Below are positions 7,393-13,226 of a stretch of DNA of 13,226 nt, one piece after another. The stretch's first letter is position 1. Each line of letters opens with the position of its first letter. The stretch lies in contig JAFLKZ010000028.1 in the NCBI GenBank assembly GCA_019162915.1, positions 30,912 to 44,137 of the forward strand. The letters are read 5' to 3'. Made by a program: the position numbers and the translations under genes. The notes beneath the pieces were generated by a model. It was not told where the DNA came from. It saw only the letters and a list, made by a program, of their open reading frames with translations, and ran no database searches. Origin of the DNA: Campylobacteraceae bacterium (GTDB lineage: Bacteria; Campylobacterota; Campylobacteria; Campylobacterales; Sulfurospirillaceae).

Positions 7393-8517
7393 ATGATGCA
7401 GTTAAACCCTTTCTATTATGGTGGAATTATCGAAGATGAGTACTTTTGCAATAGAGTAGAAGAGCTCAAAGATATAAAGCTAGATATATTAGCAGGACTA
7501 AATACCTTAATCTATGCACCAAGAAGATTTGGCAAGACCTCTTTGGTTCTCAAAGCTTTAAAAGAGTTGGAAAAAAAAGATGAGGTAAAATATGTTTTTT
7601 TTGATCTCATGTATCTTTCAACGGTTGAAGAGTTTATCAATAAATACTTTAACGCTCTAGCCAAGACTTTAGAAGAGCCAACAGATAAAATCATAAAGTT
7701 TTTCAAATCGATTTTGAAAATACGACCAAATATTAATGTATCTTTTGATGTGACTGGCAGTTCCAGTTTTTCTTTAGCATTGGGTGGTGAAGATGTCGAT
7801 AAAACATTGGAAGAAGTTCTCAATATTCCACTGGCTTTTGCTCAAAATGGCATAAAAATAGTCATAGTATTTGATGAGTTTCAAGAGATAACCAATCTAG
7901 ATCTTGAGTCGAAGCTCAGAAGCATCATACAACTACACTCCAATAAACTAGCGTATATTTTTATGGGAAGCAAGAAAAGTTTGCTTCATCAAATGTTTTT
8001 AGATAAAAATAGACCATTTTATAAATCCGTAAAACACTTTAAGATCAAAGAGATCAATGCTAACTCATGGTATGAGTTTATCGAATCAAAGTTTTTAAAT
8101 ACAGGCAAAAAGATAGATCATGCGGTTGTCGATAAGATACTAACCATTACAAAAGGCTTCCCCTATTATACACAGCAGTTTGCCTATGAGATATGGAATA
8201 TCACTCAAGATAAAGCCGATGAATCGCTATTTGAAAAAGCACTCAAAACGATACTTAGCAGAGAAGAAGATTTGTTTTCAGTAGAATTTGACAATCTAAC
8301 ATCAAATCAAAAAAAAGCTCTCAAGATCGTCATCGAAAAAAATGGGCAAAATGTATACGATGAACAGTATCTTGCAAAATATAAAATCAAATCAGGTTCA
8401 TTACAAATATCACTGAAAAACTTGACAGAAAGAGATATCCTAGATAAAACTAGCTCAGGATACTATCTCCAAGATCCATTGTTTGAGTATTGGTTGAAAC
8501 AAATGAGTCAATGTTAA
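7393..8517 (+). CDS. AAA-type P-loop ATPase with C-terminal winged helix (archaeal-ATPase-like)
   Basis: The protein has 374 residues. NPFYYGGIIEDEYFCNRVEEL is the typical opening of the PF01637-like (ATPase_2) STAND/AAA group. Walker A is non-standard, APRRFGKTS (42-50) with Lys48; Walker B is IVIVFDEFQEI with Asp161-Glu162; YIFMGSKKSL near 194-203 fits sensor 1. The region from about 298 onward (LTSNQKKALKIVIEKNG to YYLQDPLFEYWLKQ) looks like a winged-helix DNA-binding domain. The protein is soluble, with no membrane segment. ATG 7393 is followed directly by ATG 7396; the latter is better spaced from AAAGAGAG and may be the true start. The gene has its own leader with an inverted repeat and lies between AGGGTCAG repeats, separate from the glycan genes. 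Members of this family are scattered accessory genes of largely unknown function; defence or mobile-element roles are possible but not shown. Confidence 0.85.
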   Translation: MMQLNPFYYGGIIEDEYFCNRVEELKDIKLDILAGLNTLIYAPRRFGKTSLVLKALKELEKKDEVKYVFFDLMYLSTVEEFINKYFNALAKTLEEPTDKIIKFFKSILKIRPNINVSFDVTGSSSFSLALGGEDVDKTLEEVLNIPLAFAQNGIKIVIVFDEFQEITNLDLESKLRSIIQLHSNKLAYIFMGSKKSLLHQMFLDKNRPFYKSVKHFKIKEINANSWYEFIESKFLNTGKKIDHAVVDKILTITKGFPYYTQQFAYEIWNITQDKADESLFEKALKTILSREEDLFSVEFDNLTSNQKKALKIVIEKNGQNVYDEQYLAKYKIKSGSLQISLKNLTERDILDKTSSGYYLQDPLFEYWLKQMSQC

Positions 8518-8518
8518 T

Positions 8519-8526
8519 AGGGTCAG
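8519..8526 (+). repeat. Right copy of AGGGTCAG direct repeat
   Basis: Exact 8-base match to 7305-7312, beginning two bases after the ATPase stop codon. The two copies enclose the ATPase gene and its leader, about 1.2 kb in total. The flanking bases beyond the 8 do not match. Confidence 0.5.
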
Positions 8527-8595
8527 CGTGGAATGTTTCATTGGATCAAAAATTTTGGGTTAGCTAATTTAGCATGGCGATTTTCTATTTTGCGG

Positions 8596-8601
8596 TATAA
8601 T
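8596..8601 (+). promoter_or_regulatory. Promoter -10 box (TATAAT) for the antitoxin-like gene and glycosylation operon
   Basis: A perfect TATAAT sits 36 bases before ATG 8638, preceded by GCGG and by a T-rich stretch (TTTTCTATTTT, 8581-8591) rather than a -35 hexamer. This is the usual form of housekeeping promoters in Campylobacterota. GCTAATTTAGC (8563-8573), a short inverted repeat, lies upstream. Transcription from here would run through the RHH gene into the transferase, dehydratase and pglB genes. Confidence 0.6.
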
Positions 8602-8604
8602 TTT

Positions 8605-8626
8605 TACATAAATATAAGTACATAAA
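8605..8626 (+). promoter_or_regulatory. Tandem TACATAAA direct repeats in the leader, candidate RHH operator
   Basis: TACATAAA occurs at 8605-8612 and 8619-8626, 14 bases apart, between the -10 box and the start codon. Ribbon-helix-helix proteins bind short repeated sites as dimers and often repress their own operon. The second repeat overlaps the ribosome site AAAGGA (8625-8630). Function as an operator is inference. Confidence 0.3.
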
Positions 8627-8637
8627 AGGAATTAAGT

Positions 8638-8874
8638 ATGGGAGTAGTTGTGCGAAAAAACTTTGTTTTTGATCAAAATGTGGCAGACCATCTTGAAGAA
8701 TTAGCTTCTAGTATGAAAACATCTTTGACAAAAACGGTGCAAGAATTAATCGAAGAGCGCTATGCGCAGATAGAGCAAAAGAAAAAAATTGAGGCAGCTG
8801 AAAGTATCGTGGGTAGTGCTACGGGAGTTTTTGGGGAAATGAGCATTCAAGACATAAAAGCTAATATGCAATGA
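8638..8874 (+). CDS. Small ribbon-helix-helix (CopG-like) protein, orphan antitoxin-like
   Basis: The protein has 78 residues. KNFVFDQNVADHLEELASSMKTS gives the beta strand, first helix and turn of an RHH DNA-binding domain, and LTKTVQELIEERYAQIEQKK gives the second helix. The tail (residues 60-78) is small and polar, as in antitoxins whose C-terminus folds on a toxin. ATG 8638 follows AAAGGA by seven bases. Normally a toxin gene overlaps the 3' end of such an antitoxin. Here the stop codon instead overlaps the start of a membrane sugar-phosphate transferase (ATGA), and no toxin is seen on either strand nearby. It may be a solitary regulator that represses its own promoter and hence the glycosylation genes, or the remnant of a toxin-antitoxin pair. 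DNA binding is inferred from the fold. Confidence 0.75.
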   Translation: MGVVVRKNFVFDQNVADHLEELASSMKTSLTKTVQELIEERYAQIEQKKKIEAAESIVGSATGVFGEMSIQDIKANMQ

Positions 8875-9842
8875 TCTATCTTTTCTTATTTGTATTTTCT
8901 CTTGGGCTAACTTATGTCATCAAGCAAATTGCCATAAAAAAATCTCTTCTATCTATACCAAATGAGCGCAGTTCACATTTAACACCTACACCACACGGTG
9001 GCGGAATCGCTATCGCGATGACTTGGTTTTTCGGACTTCTTTATCTCTTTACATGTAAAGAAATAGATACACAGTTATTTTCAGCATTGATGGTTGGGGT
9101 GGTTCTTTCACTTGTGAGTTTTTTAGATGATTTATATGAGCTAAGTCCTCAAAAAAGATTGCTTACGCAAGCTTTTGTAAGTATTGTTGGACTTTATTTA
9201 TTGGGCGGATTTACGAAAATTGATATAGGTTTTTTTGTTATTGAAAATCAAATCGTGACCAATGGATTGGCTTTTTTGGGGATAATGTGGTTTATAAATC
9301 TCTATAATTTTCTTGATGGCATTGATGGCTATGCGGGGAGTGAGGCAGTCTTTTTAGGCGTAGCCGGCTGGATGCTATTTGGAGGAAATTATTTTTTAGT
9401 ATTAGTCGTTTGTGTACTTGGCTTTTTGGTTTGGAATTGGCATAAGGCGAAAATCTTTATGGGAGATGTAGGAAGTACGCTTCTTGGTTACAATGTCGCT
9501 ATATTTGCACTTTATACTCAAAATAATGGCACTTCCATCCTTGTGTGGTTGATACTTTTTGGTCTCTTTTGGTTTGATGCGACTTTAACGTTGTTTCGCA
9601 GATACAAAAATGGCGAAAAACTCTCCCTTGCTCACAAAAAACACGCGTATCAAAGACTGACACAAAGTGGTTGGAGTCATGAAAAAGTAGTTGTTTATTC
9701 TATTTTCCTTAATATGCTTTTAGTCCTTTTAGGATATATTGCATTTGTATTTCAAGGTCTCTCTATTGTGTGTTTTATAGTGACGATGGCACTTTTATAT
9801 GGCGTTATCAAATGGGTAGATACTAAAAAGAGGTTTGAGTGA
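8871..9842 (+). CDS. Polyprenyl-phosphate sugar-1-phosphate transferase, WecA/WbpL type (GT4, MraY superfamily)
   Basis: This polytopic inner-membrane protein has 323 residues and about ten hydrophobic segments. It joins a sugar-1-phosphate from a UDP-sugar to undecaprenyl phosphate, the first membrane step of glycan assembly. Signature motifs are present in order: NERSSHLTPTPHGGGIAI near the N-terminus; Asp86-Asp87 (SFLDDLYEL) for Mg2+; NFLDGIDGYAG with Asp149 and Asp152; FMGDVGSTLLGY with Asp199; and the cytoplasmic HKKHAYQRL (255-263) that distinguishes WecA/WbpL-type enzymes from MraY. The length matches WbpL-type proteins, which use 4-amino or N-acetylfucosamine-type sugars, fitting the adjacent PglF-like dehydratase; the actual substrate is inferred. 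ATG 8871 overlaps the RHH stop and lacks a good ribosome site, so it is probably translated by coupling. The 3' end overlaps pglF by 4 bases (GTGA). Confidence 0.88.
   Translation: MIYLFLFVFSLGLTYVIKQIAIKKSLLSIPNERSSHLTPTPHGGGIAIAMTWFFGLLYLFTCKEIDTQLFSALMVGVVLSLVSFLDDLYELSPQKRLLTQAFVSIVGLYLLGGFTKIDIGFFVIENQIVTNGLAFLGIMWFINLYNFLDGIDGYAGSEAVFLGVAGWMLFGGNYFLVLVVCVLGFLVWNWHKAKIFMGDVGSTLLGYNVAIFALYTQNNGTSILVWLILFGLFWFDATLTLFRRYKNGEKLSLAHKKHAYQRLTQSGWSHEKVVVYSIFLNMLLVLLGYIAFVFQGLSIVCFIVTMALLYGVIKWVDTKKRFE
9046..9061. repeat. 16-base perfect palindrome TCTTTACATGTAAAGA, copy 1
   Basis: Found inside the WecA/WbpL-like gene, coding Leu-Phe-Thr-Cys-Lys-Glu. With one more base on the left the identical 17-mer occurs at 11501-11517. 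The core TACATGTA is also at 5562-5569 and 12746-12753. Confidence 0.6.
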
Positions 9843-11575
9843 TTTTTAATATAGACAAAAGAATTTTAAATATACTGGTTATTTTTTTTCTCACCGTAGT
9901 GACTTTTGCATGGACATTTTGGATTTTTCATCTTGATATGGATTGGCAATTTGTTGTAGTGGTTATTATGGTACGTATCTTGGCATCAGCATTTATCTTT
10001 CAAGATTTTTCACTCTCTTGGTCAAAGGTAACGCAAAAGACATTTTTGCTTAAAAGTGTTGTGTATATCTTGGCATTTTGTGTTTATACTCCTTTTTATT
10101 ATGGGGATTTACGCCTTTCTTTTATGCTTTCTGAACTTTTTTTATATCTATTTGCGATCAATTTTTCTATGTATTTTTATTATCTTATTATCAATCGTAG
10201 CCATACACACAAAGATAAAACATTGGTTATCTATGGTGCGGGAAAAGCGGGTTTAAAACTTGAAGAAGAATATCGTAATAGTGCGTATAAGATAAGATAT
10301 TTTGTTGATGATGATAAGGATTTACAAAAGCGAAGTATTGATGGGATTCGTATTATTTCTAAAGAAAAGTTGAAAGAAACGATAGGAAATTCTAAATATG
10401 ATCTATTAGTTATCGCGATTCCCTCCGCGGATCAGAGTAGAATCAAAGAGATATACGAAAAGCTCAGTGATCATTTTCAACAAATTAAGATACTCCCTTC
10501 CTTGGGTGAAATTCTTCGGGATAAAGAGTTTAGTGCACAACTCAAAGAGATATCGGTTGAAGATTTACTAGCAAGGCATCCTAAAGATTTGGACAAAGTT
10601 GCTATATCTGGATTTATCAAAGACAAAGTAGTCATGATAAGTGGTGCAGGTGGAAGTATAGGTTCAGAAATAACAAGACAATGTTTGAAGTATGGCGCAA
10701 AACAGTTGATACTCCTTGACCATAGTGAATATAATCTTTATGCGTTGAGTGAAGAACTTGGGAGTGCAAAGATAATTCCTATCATGCAAAGTGTTTTAAA
10801 TGAAGCGTTGCTCCATAAAACGCTAGGGCTTTATAAACCCACCATTTTTATCCATGCCGCTGCTTATAAGCATGTTCCTTTGGTGGAGTGCAATGTTGAA
10901 GAGGGCATTATTAACAATGTTTTGGGGACAAAAAATTGTATTGATTTGGCGATTAAGCACGGTGTCGAAAAATTTATCCTTATTTCCACCGATAAAGCAG
11001 TTCGCCCTACCAATGTGATGGGTGCGACGAAGAGAATTTGTGAGTTGTATGCACAAAATGTAGAATCACAAAGTACGCAAATCGTCTCAGTGCGATTTGG
11101 CAATGTTCTAGGAAGTAGTGGTTCTGTTATCCCAAAATTTAAAGCTCAAATTGAAAAGGGTGGTCCTGTGACGGTGACGCATCCAGACATCACACGGTAC
11201 TTTATGCTTATCCCTGAAGCGTGCGAATTGGTCTTGCAAACAGGGGCCATTGGTCGAAATGGGGAGCTTTTTATCCTTGATATGGGTGAACCTATCCGTA
11301 TAGCTGATTTGGCGAGTAAGATGATAGCGCTTTGTGGAAAACAAGATATAAAGATAGAATTTAGCGGACTGAGGGCTGGTGAAAAGCTTTATGAGGAATT
11401 GCTGATCGATGAGAGTGATAAAAAGACGCAGTATGAGTCTATTATGGTAGCGCATAAAACGGATTATAGTATCCGAAAATTGGAAATTGATATGCAAGAA
11501 CTCTTTACATGTAAAGATAAAATCAGCAAACTAAAAGAGATCGTTCCTGAGTTTGAACACAAGCCTAATACTTAA
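9839..11575 (+). CDS. pglF: PglF/FlaA1-like UDP-sugar 4,6-dehydratase, membrane-bound
   Basis: The protein has 578 residues, the length of PglF/WbpM-type dehydratases. Four hydrophobic segments (about 8-125) anchor it to the inner membrane. A first Rossmann-like domain carries YGAGKAG (Gly133-Gly138). The catalytic SDR domain begins at SGAGGSIGSE (Gly269, Gly271, Gly275), followed by FIHAAAYKHVPLVE, the active site STDKAVRPTNVMGATKR (Asp385, Lys386, Met394 replacing the usual SDR Tyr, Lys398), and VSVRFGNVLGSSGSVIP. The Met-for-Tyr change with Asp/Lys catalysis is diagnostic of this family. It should convert UDP-GlcNAc to UDP-4-keto-6-deoxy-GlcNAc, the first step to UDP-bacillosamine or other 6-deoxy sugars. 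The aminotransferase and acetyltransferase (PglE, PglD) are not in the window. GTG 9839 overlaps the preceding stop, with AAGAGG at 9827-9832. WbpM or CapD-like function is the alternative. Confidence 0.9.
   Translation: MIFNIDKRILNILVIFFLTVVTFAWTFWIFHLDMDWQFVVVVIMVRILASAFIFQDFSLSWSKVTQKTFLLKSVVYILAFCVYTPFYYGDLRLSFMLSELFLYLFAINFSMYFYYLIINRSHTHKDKTLVIYGAGKAGLKLEEEYRNSAYKIRYFVDDDKDLQKRSIDGIRIISKEKLKETIGNSKYDLLVIAIPSADQSRIKEIYEKLSDHFQQIKILPSLGEILRDKEFSAQLKEISVEDLLARHPKDLDKVAISGFIKDKVVMISGAGGSIGSEITRQCLKYGAKQLILLDHSEYNLYALSEELGSAKIIPIMQSVLNEALLHKTLGLYKPTIFIHAAAYKHVPLVECNVEEGIINNVLGTKNCIDLAIKHGVEKFILISTDKAVRPTNVMGATKRICELYAQNVESQSTQIVSVRFGNVLGSSGSVIPKFKAQIEKGGPVTVTHPDITRYFMLIPEACELVLQTGAIGRNGELFILDMGEPIRIADLASKMIALCGKQDIKIEFSGLRAGEKLYEELLIDESDKKTQYESIMVAHKTDYSIRKLEIDMQELFTCKDKISKLKEIVPEFEHKPNT
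11502..11517. repeat. 16-base perfect palindrome TCTTTACATGTAAAGA, copy 2
   Basis: Identical to 9046-9061 and read in the same codon phase (CTC TTT ACA TGT AAA GA), here coding Leu-Phe-Thr-Cys-Lys-Asp near the C-terminus of the PglF-like protein, just before the pglB start. Confidence 0.6.
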
Positions 11576-11585
11576 AAGGTCAAAA

Positions 11586-13226
11586 GTGAATTTATTTAAA
11601 ATAGAAAAAAGTAGTTTAACTATCATTGGGCTTATTGTTTTGGCTTTTGTGTTTAGCATGTTGGTCAGGATGATTTGGGTTTATCAGTTTAGTGATTTTG
11701 AAACTTTTAAGTTTGCAGGTCAGTTTATGATTAACACCAATGATGGTTACTTTTGGGCGGAGGGTGCAAGAGATTTGCTTATGGGTACTTCTCAGTTACA
11801 TTCACTTTCTCCTATTATGGAAGCCCCATCTTGGCTTACTTATGTCATCGTGAAGTTGTTACCCTTTTCTTTTGAAAGCATTATCTTTTATATGCCAGCC
11901 TTTTTGGGTTCATTGATTGTGGTGCCTATGATTTTGATAGGTCAAAATTTGAAAATCCCAGAAGTTGGTTTTTTAGCAGCTCTTTTAGCTTCTATCGCCG
12001 TGAGTTACTACAACCGCACAATGGTCTGATACTATGATACAGATATGCTCAATATCGTCTTCCCCGTCTTCTTGTTGTGGTCGCTTATTTTAGCACTAAG
12101 AAGTCACGAAGAGAAGTATCTGCTGATAACCGCGCTAGAAATCATCGCTTATCGCTGGTGGTATCCACAAAGTTACTCGTTGGAGTTTTCTTATTTTGGG
12201 TTGATACTTTTGTATGCGCTTATTTTTGATCGAAAAAATGCGTTTAATTTTAAATTACTTGCCATTATGATGTTTGCCATGATGGGATTACCTAGTTTGG
12301 TGCGCTTTAGCATTGTTATCGTCGCTTATATGGTGTTTAAACAAAATAGATTTGAAAAATATACCTTTCATTTATTGGCATTAGCCGTAGGATTATTCTT
12401 TTTAACAGGAGGAATAGATCCTATTTGGGCACAACTTAAAGGGTATGTGTTTAAAGATTTGGTTGAAGTTAGCAAAGATGTTTTACCGCTTCATTTTTTC
12501 TCAGTCATGCAAACGGTACGTGAAGCGGGGCAGATAAGTTTTACGACTTTTGCAGAGCGTATTAGTGGGCACACTATTACTTTTGTATTCTCTCTGGTTG
12601 GTTGTGCTTTGATGGTATGGCGTTATCCTGTTATGCTTTTAGGGCTTCCTTTGTTGGGACTTGGATTTTTAGCACTTGTTGCGGGACTTCGATTTACGAT
12701 TTATGCGGTGCCTGTTTGTGCTTTTGGCATTGCTTATTTACTTTTTACATGTAGCGTATATTTGCAAGGATTATTTATCAACAAACGCGTAGGACAAGTT
12801 GTTAAATCAAGTATGGTGATCCTTAGCACCCTTGCGATTTTATATCCTAATATTTTACATGTGATAGAGTATCGCGTTCCTACGGTGTTTACAAAAACAG
12901 AAGTGGAAATTTTAGATAAGCTTAAAAAGGTAGCGGGAAGAGAAGATTATATTGTTTCGTGGTGGGATTATTGGTATCCTTTGCGCTATTACGCCGATAC
13001 TAAAACGCTGATTGATGGGGGAAAGCATAGTGGTGAGGTGAATTTTCCTGTGAGTTATATGTTGACTAATCCCTCTGAAAAAGCGGCAAAACTAGCAAGA
13101 CTTGAAGTAGAATATACGGAACGTGCTTTTACTATGGGTGAGGAAAATGAAACTAAACCAAGTGAACAGCACATTAAAATTTTAAGTAACACCGTGCAGA
13201 TGAGTTTGGACTATGGGTTTCATAAT
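11586..13226 (+). pseudogene. pglB: PglB-type oligosaccharyltransferase interrupted by in-frame TGA; 3' end outside window
   Basis: This STT3/PglB family enzyme transfers a lipid-linked oligosaccharide to Asn in D/E-X-N-X-S/T sequons on the periplasmic side. The start is GTG 11586 with AAAAGG (11574-11579) six bases upstream, 10 bases after pglF. Catalytic landmarks all fall where expected from C. jejuni PglB: Asp53 in NDGYFWAEGARD, YYDTDM directly after position 148, a TIxE-like TVREAG (Glu313), and the acceptor-binding WWDYWYP at 12960-12980 (Trp459 if the stop counts as one residue). Position 148 is TGA (12027-12029) in YYNRTMV*YYDTDM, where relatives have Gly; GGA to TGA is a single base change. 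The frame then stays open to the window end. TGA serves as a normal stop in the genes ending at 6285, 8874 and 9842, so recoding is unlikely. A restart at ATG 12045 would lose the DTD motif. Either a recent null allele or a sequence error. Confidence 0.88.

Noticed and set aside
10823..11497. Minus-strand open frames opposite pglF and elsewhere
   Set aside because: They mirror strongly conserved plus-strand genes, lack recognisable domains and ribosome sites, and are shadows of coding bias.
12027..12029. TGA in pglB read as glycine (genetic code 25) or as selenocysteine
   Set aside because: Other genes here end at TGA in coupled overlaps (6283-6285, 8872-8874, 9840-9842), so the code is standard. 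The family residue is Gly, not Cys/Sec, and no SECIS-like hairpin is obvious directly after it.

Overview
The window looks like chromosomal DNA from a Campylobacterota (epsilonproteobacterial) species, plausibly a Sulfurospirillum- or Sulfurimonas-like free-living member. The reasons are the AT-rich coding sequence, the tightly overlapped single-strand gene order, a -10-only promoter style, and above all a PglB-type bacterial oligosaccharyltransferase reading frame next to a PglF-type dehydratase. The genus is an inference. All recognisable genes lie on the + strand and concern surface glycan or protein glycan assembly, with one unrelated insertion in the middle.

Region 1 (bases 1-7283) is a polysaccharide (O-antigen, capsule or glycan) cluster. 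It holds a flippase entering from outside the window, a broken family-2 glycosyltransferase, a hexapeptide-repeat acyltransferase, a rhamnosyltransferase-like GT2, a second GT2, a second hexapeptide acyltransferase, a nucleotide-sugar epimerase with a cysteine-rich insert (possibly dTDP-L-rhamnose 4-epimerase-like), and a CgeB-like putative glycosyltransferase. From 3874 to 7283 the genes overlap by 4 to 11 bases and are almost certainly one translationally coupled transcript. No Wzy-type polymerase is seen here.

Region 2 (7284-8637) holds a single AAA-type ATPase gene between two 8-base direct repeats (AGGGTCAG). Its start is preceded by a 10-base inverted repeat. It has no evident link to glycan synthesis and looks like inserted cargo.

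Region 3 (8596-13226) begins with a TATAAT promoter and a small ribbon-helix-helix (CopG-like) protein that has no toxin partner. Its stop codon overlaps the start of a WecA/WbpL-type polyprenyl-phosphate sugar-1-phosphate transferase. That gene overlaps a PglF-like 4,6-dehydratase, followed after 10 bases by pglB. Together these would make a UDP-diNAc-type sugar precursor, load a sugar phosphate onto undecaprenyl phosphate, and transfer the finished glycan to protein asparagines.

Two genes are broken as read. The first GT2 is frameshifted near 1632-1651. pglB has an in-frame TGA at 12027-12029, directly before its catalytic YYDTDM motif, while everything downstream to the window edge stays open and well conserved. 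Other notable points are a perfect 16-base palindrome (TCTTTACATGTAAAGA) present twice inside coding sequence, and the orphan antitoxin-like gene heading the glycosylation operon. No rRNA, tRNA, CRISPR array, complete insertion sequence or convincing terminator was found.
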